Counted from the first letter of the stretch, positions 22,127-34,783 are shown. The stretch: 64,000 nt of DNA from Neoscytalidium dimidiatum (GCA_037367355.1 CM074699.1:372001-436000), one strand, 5' to 3'. Notes: generated by a model not told the origin, from the letters alone. Numbers and translations are program-made.

Positions 22127-23320
22127 ACAGTTGAGAGAGTAATGGTAGAAATTGCCGCCAGCCTGAGCTTGTGGTGAATATCCCACTTCAAAGAATCGGT
22201 CATGCACGACTGAGTACCGAGTGAGACATGCATCGGCAAAGATGGTGGATTAGGCATGCAGCGCAGCATTCCCTGTTTTTCCAGTCTCACCTGAATGGAG
22301 ACATCCGCTACCGCTCAAGGAGCTCCACCATCGGCACGTACCTGCCGGTAACTTGGAAGCGAGAGACCCAGTTTCTGGGAAACTCCGTTTGAGGTCGCGA
22401 GAGGGATAAGCCACCAAGAAGAGCAAGCTTTCTCCAATCCCTGGCACCACGAGACATTGCCGGCTGCCGACGACCCATGCTCCCTCCTTCCTCAGCTACC
22501 GCCACCCCATCCAGCTGCCCATAAAAATCCAGAAGAGTCTTAGGGAGCGGCGAAAAGCACTTTTCGGGTCCTTCGACGCGGTAAATCGGACGATCATCTC
22601 AATGTCAAATCAGCAAGAAGCAAAAGCAGGGGGAGGCTGGACGAAAACCAGCATGTACGAACACTCAAAGAGAAACCAACACATTCATGCCTGAACAAAC
22701 AGCTCAATAGCCCACCGCAGGACCATGAATCGCAACTCGTTCGTGACCTCCCATACCCGCCCCATTTGACGCCTCTCATCCCCACAAACGGCGACGGTAA
22801 GATCCACTTTCTTACCCCACGGTATTTCCCCCCAAACCCCTGCACCTTCCCAACCCTCCCCCGCATACGCACGCCGCTAAAACATTCCCGCGCCTTGGCA
22901 CCTCAGCGCTTGACGCCACACACGGGCTGTCGCCAATCCATGCACGACCCGCTTGCAACTCGGACGGGGCAAGTGATGCGCAAGAGCAGCAAGCGATCGC
23001 GAAACGGCAGTGTTGCAGGGTTCCAAGTGCCGGGCCTCCATGTGGTGGTGCGGCGGCAGTTGTTTTTTTTTTTTATGCTTTTAGACTTAAGCTAATGCGC
23101 GGCTGCGATGGCAGGTAGATGCCTTTTTAAAAAGGGTGTTGTGGGTCCCGAGGATTTCATTTTAAGAAGCAAGGCATCCCAGGTATCTATCTCTGCCCTT
23201 CGGGTTCTGCGCTCGTCGAGAAAGGGGGATTCCGGACTTCTTCGCAACCGACACCCCGGTCGGGAACTACACTGCGGAAATTGTGGTTGACGGACTCTCT
23301 TTGTTTCTTTCCTGCCCAAC
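22127..23320. other. Intergenic, no gene seen
   Basis: 3' flank of the monooxygenase and promoter of the transporter. It holds a T-tract (about 23060-23075) and no frame with coding character. Confidence 0.6.
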
Positions 23321-25191
23321 ATGCCTTTCGGGATCCTAGATTGTCGGAAGATGGAGGTGGTGCCGGGGACGGGTGCGTATTCGCCCTGCTGATGTTAGCA
23401 CACGAAGCAGGAGAGACTTGCTCACGAGCTACGCAGCGTTGATGAACGATCAGTCCGACCTGCCTCCCGAACTGCAAGACGTCCCCGCCGAGCGCTTGAA
23501 GCACGGGACGGGCAAGTTCTCGCACATCCTGCTCGTCCCACAGCCCAGCGACTCGCCCAACGACCCGTTGAACTGGCCGCTCTGGAAAAAGGACTGCATC
23601 CTGCTGATCGTCGGCTTCGCGGCCGCCGTCGTCGGTGCCTACGGTCCGATGCTGGGCCCTGGCTTCGTGCCCATTTCCAAAGAGCTCGGGATTTCTGTGA
23701 ACACGCTCTCGCAGGCCACGGCGTGGCTGATCTTGACGCTCGGACTCTGCGTGTTTTTGATCAATCCGGTTGCGAAGATGTATGGGAAGCGGCCGGTGTA
23801 TATTGTCGCTATCATCCTGCTGTTCATCGTAAGCATCTGGGGAGCCGTGGCCGACAACTATAGCTCCTTCCTCGGCAGTCGTATCATCGGTGGAATAGGT
23901 AAGAAAATGCACGAAGAACTCGAAGAGAGAAGAGATTCAGAGCTAACAAAAACACAGGAATGGCACCATACGAAGTCCTGGTCCAAGCCACCATCTCGGA
24001 CATCTACTTCGTGCACGAGCGCGCGACGCGGTTGGCAGTCTGGAACCTGTTCCTCCTGTGCGGAATCTGCGGCGCGTCCTTCGTGTCTGGCTACATCATC
24101 GAGGACCTGGGCTATAAATGGACCTTCGGCATCTGCGCCATCCTCTTCGGTCTCTGCATGTTCGGCATCGTCTTCTTTGTGCCTGAAACGTCATACATCC
24201 GGGACGAGATTCCACGCAGCGTCCTGACGGAGAAGAACAGCGACGAAGAGCTTGCACAGGGTAAGAAGGAGCGCGGTGTGCATATCGAGCAGGTCGCTGG
24301 AGCCGACGAGCCGAAGTTGTCGTATTGGCAGTCAATGCGGCCGTGGACGGGCAGGAAGTACTCGAAGGCGCCCATGTGGAAGATCATGACGCGCCCTTTC
24401 GTGATGTTCTTTTACCCGGCGGTCCTTTGGGGGTTCCTCATTTACGGAACGACTCTCACGTGAGTGAACGCCTCCTCTTCAACTTATTCAAAGAGAGTAG
24501 GCTGATTAGAGTAGCTGGATCGTCGTCTTCTCGGTCGTCAACGGTGTCATTTTCGTGGAGCCTCCCTACAACTTCACCGTCGCTCAAACCGGGCTGACAG
24601 GCCTCTCGCCTTTCGTCCTGACCATCATCGCCGAAGTCATCTCCGGCCCGCTTAATGATTGGATCTGCGTCAAGCTGACCAAGAAGAACCACGGAGTCTA
24701 CGAGCCGGAGTTTCGCCTCGTGCTGATGATCGTCACCGTGATCCTAGGGACCGTGGGGTTTTTCGGTTTTGGTCTGACCGTCCACCACGTCACGCACTGG
24801 ATGGGTCCCGTCATGACTTACGGGCTCGCCAACGCGGCGTTGGGATTCGCGGCAGTTTCAGTGTTTGGTTACGTGATTGGTAGGCCATTTTTCTTTTGGT
24901 CGAAGAACACGTGAGGTAGAAGCTAACGTCTGCGCAGACTCGTATCCCAGTCTCGCAGAAGAGGCGTTCGTCGCGATCAACGCCCGGAATCTACTTACTT
25001 TCGGCCTAACATACTTCGTGAACGACTGGCTGGCCAAGGATGGTCCGCTGAAGGTGTTCAATACGTTGGGAGCGGCTTTCCTGGCTGTGTGCGCTTTGAC
25101 GATCCCATTGTGGATCTTTGGCAAGAGGATCAGAAGTTTTATTGCTCGTCAGGATTGGCTGGTCCGGTTCATGTCGGATTCGGAGCCCTGA
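23321..25191 (+). CDS. MFS transporter, drug:H+ antiporter type
   Basis: Five exons: 23321..23372, 23437..23898, 23958..24459, 24515..24879 and 24938..25191; 544 residues with every junction in phase. The start MPFGILDCRKMEVVPGT is the typical N-terminus of this fungal subfamily. It is followed by the motif DPLNWPLWKK just before helix 1. Twelve hydrophobic segments can be followed, with the loop 2-3 region NPVAKMYGKRPVY as motif A. A long cytosolic loop separates the two halves (PETSYIRDEIPRSV onward), and a C-terminal half follows. The family exports drugs or metabolites, or imports small organic substrates (Hol1/Flr1-like). Proximity to two oxygenases suggests export of, or tolerance to, their substrate or product. 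Confidence 0.9.
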
Positions 25192-26385
25192 GAGGTCTGC
25201 CGGATGTTGATTTGATACACTCGTGAGACTTGACTAAAATACCAGTTCTTCTCTTTGAGTCCCATGTCCATGGGTGGTTCGTGCGAGTCGCAGGACGAAT
25301 GCCATGCGGAGTGGTAGCCTTGAGATCAGAGCGGGGCGGCGGTCGCCGGGTGAGAGCTGGGTGCTCGAGCAACGGAAATGCCAGAGCAACGACGTTGCCG
25401 ATTAGCAGAGATCGTGGACAAAACAACGGACGCCCCTTTCTCCAGCCAGTGTGACTCCTCCGTATTTTCGTAGGTGGTGTCATGGTGTTGAAGAGCGCGG
25501 AGCTCAGGGCGTTGTCTTGGCCGGGTTTCGCCCGCGTCGCCCGAATTCTCCCGCCCTCTCACCTTCTCCGTCTCCTTCTCCTGTGCATCCACCACCATCG
25601 TCACTTGCGCGTTGGCTGCCGATCATTTTTCTACGCCGCAGTCTGTCCATCATTGCGACATTCGGCCCCCTCCTGTGGCCAGGTTATCAGACGTGTCACC
25701 CCGCTACCTATCGACGATCCTTAGCCCTTCGGCAGCCCCCGGCCGGTGCAGGATGGCGCTGGGATGCAACAATCAGGAGACTTTGCGTAGAAGTTTCTGC
25801 GAACCCCAGATTCTCCACGAACATGTGCGCTGCCGTCTCCAACCAGCTCGCGGCCGCCTAACCTGAAGAGGCAACCGAGAGCTGGGCAGCCCAGTCGGTG
25901 CGCGCCGAAAGGAGCTGACTCGGTCGGGAGACGCTTCTCGATTGAGGCTGAGGGGTGGTGTGAGCATCACCAGCTTCACACGCTGCCGCCAATCCCTCGC
26001 CCACCAAAACCCAGCCGCGACCTCCTTCGAGTCATGCTCCGTGTTCCGCATCGCCGTTCGTTCTGTGAAACTCTCAGCTGACATCAGGTCTGCAACGCGA
26101 TGAATCTTCGCGCATCCCAAAATCCTGCCTCATGCTCATCGCTTTAAATATGCCGCCCAGACTTGCCAGTATCGCCCCTGTTCCCAGCCCATCATCATCA
26201 CCACCCATTCTTATTTGAGCCTCACCCCCTCAAGTAGCTGTACATACGGCGCACCCCTCTCCTTCCTGTTAATACTTCCAAGGCATCGCCTTTAATCCTC
26301 CTCTCTCCACTCCACACGAAAAAAAAAGGAAAAATCACCACTCTCCAACCCATCTCATCTCCATAACTTAATACAAACCACAAAA
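25192..26385. other. Intergenic, no gene seen
   Basis: GC-rich then pyrimidine-rich leader with an A-tract (about 26320-26330) before the small mitochondrial gene. Open frames on both strands lack motifs. Confidence 0.55.
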
Positions 26386-26864
26386 ATGTTCGCCGCATCC
26401 CGCGCGACAACCATGCTCCGCGCTCGCCCCGCAGCAGAGCTGCTCGTCAGAGCCCGGCCCTCCTCCTCCGTCCGCCTCTTCCATCAAACCCCCAAGCCGC
26501 GCGCTATGCCCAAGGACCCTCACGCTGGTACGCCCTCGCTAACTAACACTCTCCTCACCAACCTCTTACCCCGCCTCTAACAACCCCTCCAGCCCACACC
26601 GTCTCCCAACGCGTGCGCCAAGCCATCAAAGGCATCCCCGTCGAGATCTATCCCCTGGGTAAGCGTGCCCATCATACCTCCGCATCCGCCGTGGCGACCG
26701 CGCCATCGCCGCGCATTCCGAGAGAACAAGAGATTGCTGAGTACGTCGAATGCGCCACAGTCGCCGTCATCTGCTGCGGGCTGAGCTTCGGCATCTACTC
26801 GTTCGTGCGCCCGTGGCGGGAGGACCCCACGCTTCGCCTGCACCGGAGGGGCGGTTCCGAATGA
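26386..26864 (+). CDS. Small predicted mitochondrial membrane protein
   Basis: Exons 26386..26527 and 26593..26864, phase-1 intron, 137 residues. The N-terminus is rich in Arg, Ala and Ser without acids (MFAASRATTMLRARPAAELL), a mitochondrial presequence, ending near the RLFHQT cleavage-like site. One hydrophobic segment lies near the C-terminus (ATVAVICCGLSFGIYSFV) and is followed by a short basic tail. This is the layout of small inner-membrane proteins such as respiratory-chain accessory subunits, but I do not recognise the family. The GTAAGC at 26659 could act as a donor, but the frame stays open through it, so I kept the exon intact. Confidence 0.6.
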
Positions 26865-27700
26865 TCCGCTTTGAGTTGGTAGTCGAGGATTGAATCAGCG
26901 TTGCGGGAAAGATTAGGGATAGGTGTTTTCGGCTTTTTGGTTAATTTTTTTTTTTAACAACTCTTGTTGCGTTTGGGGGGGAAAGTGATACCATTGGTGT
27001 AGGAATATGAAGTGTGAATCGAAATTTCATTTTATTGACTGCAAATATGCTGCGATTTGCAAACACTTGACGCGCTACCGTGGGCTAGCAACCGAAGCCG
27101 AACCTTCTAATTGTGAAAAACGTTGACTTTCCAGGTCTTGCGAGAGACCCCCGTCTGTGGAAACAATTCCGACTCTTGCGAGACATCGGAGCTGATGTCG
27201 GGAGGGATCTCGTCGATGGCCGAGCAAATCCGCTTAAAGTGGTCGGGCATCCACTTTGAGTACGCGGATAAAAAGAGCATGACCAAACATGCAGCGTGAT
27301 GGAAGGAAAACACGCGGACCATAAGGTACTTGGATATAGAAAAAAGGTGATCGTATGGACATCTCTTCCCACTGAAGAGAAAATTCAGCATGATGCAACT
27401 GGACAAATCGTAACAGAGTTAGAAAACAACATTCAAGTTCGAAAAAGTTATAAATGAGTGCAAACTGCCGTTCTTCGCCGACGGCAAACATTCCGGCGGA
27501 ATCGGGATCGGCAGCGGAAGAGAGGTGGGCGGAAGCGGGAAGTATGAAGCCGGGATTAGAGCGGCGATAAGATATGTCGAGAATAGGGCGGCTTGCAGCG
27601 GGCGTCATCGGCGAACATTCCCGTGCGGCGGCCAATTTTCCCCACGGGCATCTCGCGCGACAGTGACTCCTCCGCAACAACAATCCATTGCGCCACCGAC
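26865..27700. other. Intergenic, no gene seen
   Basis: A T-tract at about 26945-26955, then mixed sequence. Minus-strand frames between 27085 and 27683 are overlapping and have no recognisable motifs; I consider them chance. Confidence 0.55.
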
Positions 27701-28637
27701 ATGACCGCCACGAACGCCAGCCCGAAGCGCCAGATAACCGTGGGCGTGCTCGCTCTCCAAGGCGCCTTCAGCGAGCACATCCAGCTTCTTCGCCTCGCCA
27801 TCGCGAGCCTGCGCGCTCGGAAAGTCAACGACGCCGCGCAGGCTGACTGGTCATGCATTGAGGTGCGCACCCCGGCAGAGCTCGCAACGTGCGATGCTCT
27901 GATTCTGCCAGGCGGCGAGAGTACGACCATGTCCTTGGTTGCTGAGCGTTCCGGCATGCTGGAGCCGTTGCGAGACTTCGTCAAGTGAGCATACTACCCG
28001 CCCGTGGAGTACCTATGACTAACAAGTCGCGACTTGTAGGGTCCAACGAAAGCCCACTTGGGGTACCTGCGCCGGCCTTATCCTACTTGCCGAGTCCGCG
28101 AACAGGACCAAGAAGGGTGGACAGGAGCTCATCGGCGGCTTGGACGTCCGCGTATCCCGCAACCATTTCGGTCGCCAGACCGAATCCTTTACCGCCGATC
28201 TCGACCTTCCCTTCCTGCGCGACGCTCAAGGAGTAGAAACCCAAACAAACGAGAAGCCTTTTCCCAGTGTGTTCATTCGAGCCCCGGTGGTAGAGAAGCT
28301 TTTACCGCACAAAGAAGGCATACAGACCGAGGAGGCAGCCAAGGATGAGACAATTGTTGCGCCCTCCAAGGTGCCGAAAGACGATCTTGCGCGTGTCGAT
28401 TTCGATGCTCATGTCGAGATCTTGGCAAGGCTCCCTGGACGCGCCAAAGCTTTGAGTAAGGAAGGTGCGACCGCCAGCGAGGAGGGTGAGGCTGGTGACA
28501 TCATTGCGGTAAGGCAGGGAAATGTTTTTGGTACAAGCTTCCATCCCGAGTTGACCGGTGATTCGAGAATCCATGTTTGGTGGTTGGAGCAAGTCCTCGC
28601 GTCATTGGACAGGAGGCAGGCTCTAGCGCTACGGTGA
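27701..28637 (+). CDS. Pyridoxal 5'-phosphate synthase glutaminase subunit (Pdx2/Sno)
   Basis: Exons 27701..27984 and 28040..28637, phase-2 intron, 293 residues. It is a class-I glutamine amidotransferase: [13 protein letters not shown] at the start, the oxyanion strand LPGGESTT, nucleophile Cys105 in [10 protein letters not shown], and the His263/Glu265 pair in FHPEL. It releases ammonia from glutamine and passes it to the Pdx1/Snz subunit, which builds vitamin B6 from a pentose and a triose phosphate. It is longer than the bacterial enzyme (about 200 residues) owing to a charged insertion around residues 180-240, common in fungi. Pdx1 is not in the window. Confidence 0.93.
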
Positions 28638-29047
28638 GGTGTTGCACAATTCCTAAGAAAAGAACAGACATGATTGGACTTGCGGCGTTAGAGATAAAGA
28701 CCGGAGCAGGAGTCGTAAGAGCATAGATTATTGAGAAGCTTTCTTTCGCCTCTTTGGTACTTGCCGCCCCTTCTTTCTTTCTGGGGAGGAAACCCATCGT
28801 GGCCATCCGGATGTTCACCTGCAGCATCAATACATGGCACGGAATTCGCCTTTCGGATGCAGTCCGAATCTTCGGTGAATGTGACCGAAACTCCTGGCCG
28901 AGGTATATACGCACATGTTCCAAGCGCAGATACTCAATACCTCCTAAGAGCGATCGACCATTAGATAATCTTAGCCAATCATGAATAATTGACCTTGAAC
29001 TATCCCCATCTTCCCAAGACCCGTTGTTATTTCAGTACCAGCGGTCC
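28638..29047. other. Convergent intergenic region
   Basis: Shared 3' flanks of the Pdx2 gene and the cap-binding gene; nothing else seen. Confidence 0.6.
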
Positions 29048-29788
29048 TTACCTATAATCATCACGATACGGGTCGTTGGCTCGGCCCCAGCCACCACGGC
29101 CAGGATCATACTCGTCTCGGTATTCGTCACGCACTTGACCACCGGACTTGCCACGTCTGAGAGTGTATCAGCTTCAGCCATAACCATTAGGAAATCCCCA
29201 CACGCACCCATATTGACGGCCTTCCGAGAATCCCTCATCCAAGTCCGTCCGGATGATGCGCTCGTCGAGCTTCGTGCCACCGATGTACTTCATGCAGTCG
29301 AGTGCGTCCTGGTGGGTGTAGTATTCGACGAAGCAGAAACCGCAGGGTGTCTTCTGGTACCGGTCCAAGCCCATGACAAGACGCTTGATCTCGCCGCACC
29401 TTGTCATTTACGTGAGCTTGGTTGTCGCAAATGGTACAGGTTCTTACTCACTTCGCGAAGAGCTCGTGAATCTGCTCCTCGGTGGTGTAGAAGGACCTAG
29501 GCGCCTTTAGTTCCTCCGCGCACAAATGCAATGCCGTCGTCAATTGCTTACAGGTTGCCAACGTAGAGGGTAGTTGCATCCTTGAGCTTCTCTTCGAAGT
29601 CTGGAGTCTTCTCGCGCTCCTCGTGCTCGCCATCTGCGTGAACATATCTTCGCTTGCGCTGCTACGGAGCTTGTGAGCTGACATGCCCATGCACAAGGCG
29701 CGATTGAGCGCATGCTCCTTACCTTGCTTGCAGCGTAAGAGCTCGGTTTGTCGAGGCGGTCAACGGTGTTGCGCGTAGTCTGGCGCAT
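29048..29788 (-). CDS. cbc2: Nuclear cap-binding complex small subunit (Cbc2/CBP20)
   Basis: Five minus-strand exons: 29788..29723, 29661..29552, 29496..29452, 29399..29208 and 29156..29048; 173 residues with all phases closing. One RRM with RNP2 LYVGNL and RNP1 CGFCFVEY. The flanking cap-stacking segments [13 protein letters not shown] and the C-terminal [42 protein letters not shown] are diagnostic of CBP20. With the large subunit Cbc1/CBP80 it binds the m7G cap of nascent transcripts and aids splicing and export. The small, many-intron structure contrasts with neighbours. It shares a 335-nt divergent promoter with the nucleoporin gene; both products serve mRNA export. Confidence 0.95.
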
Positions 29789-30123
29789 CTTGCCGTTGCT
29801 CTTCGTGGTGGTGTAAGGGAAGGTCGGCGGCGCAAGCTTGAAGAGGCGCGGGAGCTTCCTGTGTTTGATATGCACGGGCCACATAGCCGCAGAACCGCGC
29901 ATCACTGGAACTTTCAGTAGGCGCGACCCGTGAAGCTCCCTCCACCGCATCTTGTGCACCCGACCCGTCGCCGGTATCCATTGGATTCAACCATCCGTGT
30001 CGGGCTCCTCCCGAAGGTGCGCTCGAGCTTCGTATACCTTGGCGCGTTCCGAAGGGTACAGCTGGATCTCGCTCAAACGCGCCGCATTATTGACGCCCGT
30101 CTCCCAACCGTCACGTCTCCGCC
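29789..30123. promoter_or_regulatory. Divergent promoter of the cap-binding and nucleoporin genes
   Basis: 335 nt between two starts on opposite strands, with no TATA-like sequence that I can defend. Likely a housekeeping bidirectional promoter. Confidence 0.5.
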
Positions 30124-32883
30124 ATGCCTAGGGTCCTGAGCTACACGCCGACATGGCTATCACGCGGCGCCCCCGGCTTCGATGTCTTTTCGCAGACGTC
30201 ATCGAAGGGGAAATCTCCGCGCAAGTTTACCAACGGCACGACAAAACAACAGAAACCGGGCCCCAAGCGGACAATTGCTCACCGCGGCAATGAGATATTC
30301 GTGGTGGCAGGTAGCGAGATACGATGGGCGAATCTACTGCATCTAAGGGAGCGTGGACTACCCAAGGACAGGCGCGATTTCGGTCGTAGCTGGAGGAGCA
30401 GTCGCGGTGGCCGCGAGCCGTCGGAGGAGTTGGATGAGGACCAAGCTTACAGGGTAATGTTCCTCCTATGCGCGCGCTCTGCCTCCACTCACACTTTCAG
30501 CAGATTCTGAAGACGAATGTCTCTGGAGAAATCACCGAGCTCTCTGTTTCGCCCGATGAAGAGTACATGGCCATTTGCACCTCTCACACCGTACACATCG
30601 CTCTTCTTCCCGATTCGGCACATCTCGCCGCTGAAGATACTGGGCCTATTAGACTCAAGACCTTCCAGCTTGGACCTACTGCTCACGTGCTGGACCAAGC
30701 TCCCCTGGCTTCCGCGCTTTGGCATCCCCTTGGAAGGCACGGCCGTTGCTTAGTCACTGTGACCGCTGATGCTAATGTCCGTCTCTGGGAATTCAATCGG
30801 GAAAATCGTGTTTCTTTCAGCGAACCCGAATTGGCAATCGATCTCAAGAAGTTGGCCAGTGGAGTGGATAGCATGGAAGACTTCAGGGCTTCCAGGATTG
30901 GCGACAAGACCGGATTCACTCCAGATTCGTTTGAGATGGCAGTTGCTGCCGCCAATTTTGGTACGAGCGGGAAAAAGGCAGAGCGTGGGTGGGGCCCCAT
31001 GACGCTCTGGGTTGCTATGAAGAATGGTGATATCTATGCGCTTTGCCCTCTCCTGCCGAAGAAGTGGCAGTACACTACGCAACATACAGCACCACAGTAC
31101 TTACGCAGCCTGGCCTTACCCATTCAGGCTCGTGTGGAGACTATAGGAACCTCTGAGGATGAGGAGTTTGAGCAGCAGACGTTGGATCAGCAAGCTGAGT
31201 GGTTCGAGGGCATCCGGTACGAGCTGGAAGATGACCCCAAGACTGGTGAGATTATGGAGGTCTACACTCGTCCTGCTGCTCCTGGTCCTATTCCTAGACT
31301 GCAGGGCCCGTTCATTCCGGATCCAGATTTAGATATCGATCACGAGGTCACGGATATCATTGTCATCACACCAGGAGAAGGCCATCACGATGAACCTGAC
31401 CAGGTTGATTCAGCAGGTGATAGGGAAGACCCCAATGTCACTGTCATCTGTATCGCCACCAGCCAGGGAAAGATGCACATTTTCATCGACTTTGACGGAG
31501 TAGAGGGGCAATGGCTACCTAGAGAAAAGGTAAATGATTATATTGGCGACCCGACTGAAATTCTGTCTTGCTGACTCATCAGGATAGGCTACCACGATTG
31601 TGCCCAATTATGACTGTCCGCAACTCCTGTTCTTCGAGACTGTTGAATTCCAAGCTTCTGACAATGGAGAGCCGGCATCTGCTCCGATCTTTACAGGCGA
31701 TGCCAAGGGAGGCTCATCTGTGTTCATCTCTACCGAGACCGGTGTTTATTACGTGAGCATGACGGGGTGGTTCCGACCTTTGCAAGATGAGCTCAGCAAC
31801 CCCGAGTCCGAAGGTGCTGGGATGAGAATTGATGCAATCATGAGGGGCTCAGGAAGTTTGCTTGAGAGCATCATCCAGTACCGTCAAGATCAGCATGGCG
31901 ACCTCTTACAGTCCACATCAGCCAGCATCACGATCGCCAACTCGGAGCTAGGGTATTTCTTGCTTACGTCTGAAGGGTCTCAGCCACATGCCGCAGTGCT
32001 CGACTCGCCCGAATCGGACTACTACGGAGACGGGTACGGTTTGGTGCCGTACGGGGACCATGAGGCAGAAAAACTCAATATCCCGGAGCCTTGGCCGGCG
32101 TATCAGCCTCCCCAATCACTATTCGACTACCAATCACAGCTCCCAAGGATGCTTGAGGCTATCCCTGAACGCCACAAATTCATGCTTAAGCAGGAAATAC
32201 GCCTCTCGACCGCCACTCTAGAAATCCTGACAAAGGCTCACCGCGTGCTCGTGAAAGAGACTCAGCAACTCGGTCAGGCCGCGTCAAGCTTGTACACGCG
32301 TTGCCAGCGCCTCCAGGATGAGCTAAGAGATCAGATCCGGAAGGCCAATGATGTGGCGCAGCAGATTGAGAGCATCACGGGGGAGGACGAAGAGTATGCA
32401 CAGGACAACGCGGGTAGGGCGGTCGGCAGCGCCAAGGTGGATAAGAGGATTGAACAGGTCAAAGCCAAGCAGAAGGAGCTGATTGAGCGAACGGAGCGGC
32501 TGCGCAGCAAGCTCAACAAGGCCGGCACTAGAGAGCTCAGCGACAAGGAGAGGGCTTGGTTCGCCGAGGTGGACAAGATGAAGCGGGGACTGATCAATGG
32601 CAGTGGGGCAGAGCGGAACGGGGCTGACGAAGACGATGTGGAGCCGACGCCAGTGAAGCGCTTGCAGCAGGTGAAGGAGCTCAAGGACGATCTCATACAG
32701 CAGGCAAACGAGCTGCAAGACACAGTGGCGGAGGAACAGCCCGAGACGGGAGTCAAGGTGCCTAGTGAGTTCCGCAAGGCCAAGGTGAAGCAGATCATGG
32801 AACTGCTGGAACGCGAGACGGCCATGGTAGAGGCGGCTACGAAGAAGCTAAGGAAATTGACGGTAGGCGTGAGTGGATATTAA
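30124..32883 (+). CDS. nup82: Nucleoporin Nup82 (Nup88 family)
   Basis: Exons 30124..30453, 30501..31529 and 31588..32883, all phase 0, 884 residues. The N-terminal half is a beta-propeller-like region (for example ITELSVSPDEEYMAICTSHTVHIALLP and ASALWHPLGRHGRCLVTVTADANVRLWEF). The C-terminal about 250 residues are a long coiled coil with KEIRL-, QLGQAASSLYTRCQRLQDELRDQ- and KVKQIMELLE-type heptads. This propeller-plus-coil layout and the propeller text are those of Nup82/Nup88, a cytoplasmic-face nuclear pore subunit that anchors the mRNA export machinery (Nup159 and Nsp1 in yeast). The acceptor of the second intron was set at 31587 because only it keeps frame. Confidence 0.85.
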
Positions 32884-33933
32884 GGGGAGATGTCGTCGTT
32901 GTCTTGAAAGGATTTGAGGCACAGCAGTTGGATGTGCGGCGTAGTCTTCGGTTGGAGTAGAGGGGCAGGTCGAGATACCTAAAAAGGAAATAATACCAAG
33001 CTCTTCGAGCGCACTCTGGGCGATGATTCGACAGGGGCGGGCGAGAGATATGCGGAGTTGACGACACGTAGTCGGCCAATGCAAGGGCAGAGCGATCGGA
33101 AGCAGCTTCTCCGAGCTTGGCCTGTGGTGGATGCTGGGATGTGCAGGCGCTTGGCCGAAGCTTGCGCGACGGTGGTGTCGTGCCCTGGTGTCGCGATGCG
33201 TGGGACCAGCGCGATGCAAGATCACATCACAGTACCGTGACACAGCGCAAACCGCGCGGTAAGGCGAAGTCAAAAGGTGACGGCGGGCGGAGAGGTGCTG
33301 GCGGGAGGCGAGAGGCGGCGCGCAGATAGGTGCGGATGGGGGTGCTTGGGTTGCACGCGGGCAGGCAGGCCGAAGCGCCGGGCGCTTAGAAGAGGCACGG
33401 ACAGCGGCACGTCCAGCTACCATCACACTTCCCCGTCCGCACGCAGCGAATCAGCACGCAGCATGCCGCTGCTCGGCGAGCACTATGCCAGTCTGCGCAT
33501 GGCGCTCCCGCCCGTTCGTCACGGCGTTTCCAGGCTCGTCCCGCTCGTTGGCCACCGTCCCTGTATCGGCACTATGCAGGGAGTGCGGCTATTCGCCAGC
33601 GCCTGCTCCGCTCTGCTCACCTGCACCGTGCTGACAGCTGCAGAACAGCGTGCAGCCCTCCCAATGGCGCGGCCCCCGGGGCCTGGACGCTCTCTGCACT
33701 GCGAATCGATGCGCAAAGCTTGTTGCACACGCCCGACTGCCGGCCGTCTCCATTAAGGCGCTGAGGTCCACTGCCCGCGCGCCCAGCTTCCTCATTTCTT
33801 CTCAGCTGCCACCTGCGAGTCCGAGTCAAAAGCCGGCCGTCTGCTTTTCAGCTGTCAGGATTCCGCCTTCCCGCCTGCGGATCGCCCGCCTGAAACCGTC
33901 TTCTCTCGTCCCCCAAGCTCTTCAAAGCCCGCC
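32884..33933. other. Intergenic, no gene seen
   Basis: GC-rich with open frames on both strands that overlap each other and have no motifs. Promoter of the BIM1-like gene at its right end. Confidence 0.55.
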
Positions 33934-34783
33934 ATGCTGCAAACATCGCTTATCGCCGTCGCCGCGGCGCTGTGGTGGAGCAGTCTCGTCGCCGCCCACA
34001 CCGTCATCACATACCCGGGCTGGAGAGGGAACAACCTCCACACCAACGGCACAAATCCAGATGGCTCCATTCCTGCTGGATCCATCGGTATCGACTACTC
34101 GGACAACGGAACTATTGGGTTTCCTTATGGCATGCAGTGGATGTACCCATGTCAGTGCTCGCCACCCGCGCAATTGACGACTGGTTGCTGACTTCTTGCC
34201 CAGGCGGCGGCATGCCCACGACGACTAACCGAACGAAATGGCCGGTGAGCGGCGGCGCAGTTGGCTGGCAGCCTGGATGGTTCTCCGGGCACAAGACCGC
34301 GCTCATGTATGTTAACCTGGGTCTGGGCACGGAGCCCCTCAACATGTCGCACAACATGGTGCCTGTCTTTTCCATCAACGGCCCCACCAACAACATGTAC
34401 CCCGGCTCGATTTGCCTGCTGCAAGTGCCACTACCCGCGAACATCTCCGTGAACGTGGGCGACAACGCGACGATCCAAGTCGTCGAGATTGCGCAGCACG
34501 GTGCGGCGTTATACAGCGTACGTTTCTCTTTCCGATATTTTCAGTGAAGTCGGTCTGACGAGAAGAATAGTGCGTCGACATTACATTCGCCGAACCGCAC
34601 GACGTGCCCGAGGTCAACGAGACCAACTGCAAGAACACCACAGACCCTGATTCCCACATCACCTTCGACCTCGTCTTCACCGCATCGAGTCTCAATAACG
34701 CAGGCTCGTTCGTCGCCGCGAACAGCGTGATGGCAGCGTTACCCACCTTTGCCGCGCTCGTCTTCGCCTTCCTCATGCTATAA
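33934..34783 (+). CDS. BIM1-like (X325, LPMO-like) copper-binding GPI-anchored protein
   Basis: Exons 33934..34150, 34204..34517 and 34571..34783, phases closing, 247 residues. A signal peptide of about 21 residues ends in SLVAA, so the mature protein starts with His (HTVITYPGWRGNNL). An N-terminal histidine is the copper brace residue of lytic polysaccharide monooxygenase-like folds, and this YPGWRG start is characteristic of the X325/BIM1 family. Four cysteines (YPCGGG, GSICLLQ, YSCVDITF, ETNCKN) would give two disulfides. Several N-glycosylation sites are present, and a hydrophobic C-terminus after an SLNNAG-like site indicates a GPI anchor. Family members are cell-surface copper-uptake or cell-wall proteins rather than oxidases; that is known for Bim1 and inferred here. 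Confidence 0.85.

Noticed and set aside
26659..26745. Possible second intron in the small mitochondrial gene (GTAAGC donor)
   Set aside because: No convincing branch site or acceptor, and the frame is open straight through.
27234..27683. 149-residue minus-strand frame before the Pdx2 gene
   Set aside because: No conserved pattern, overlaps other frames and the Pdx2 promoter; treated as chance.
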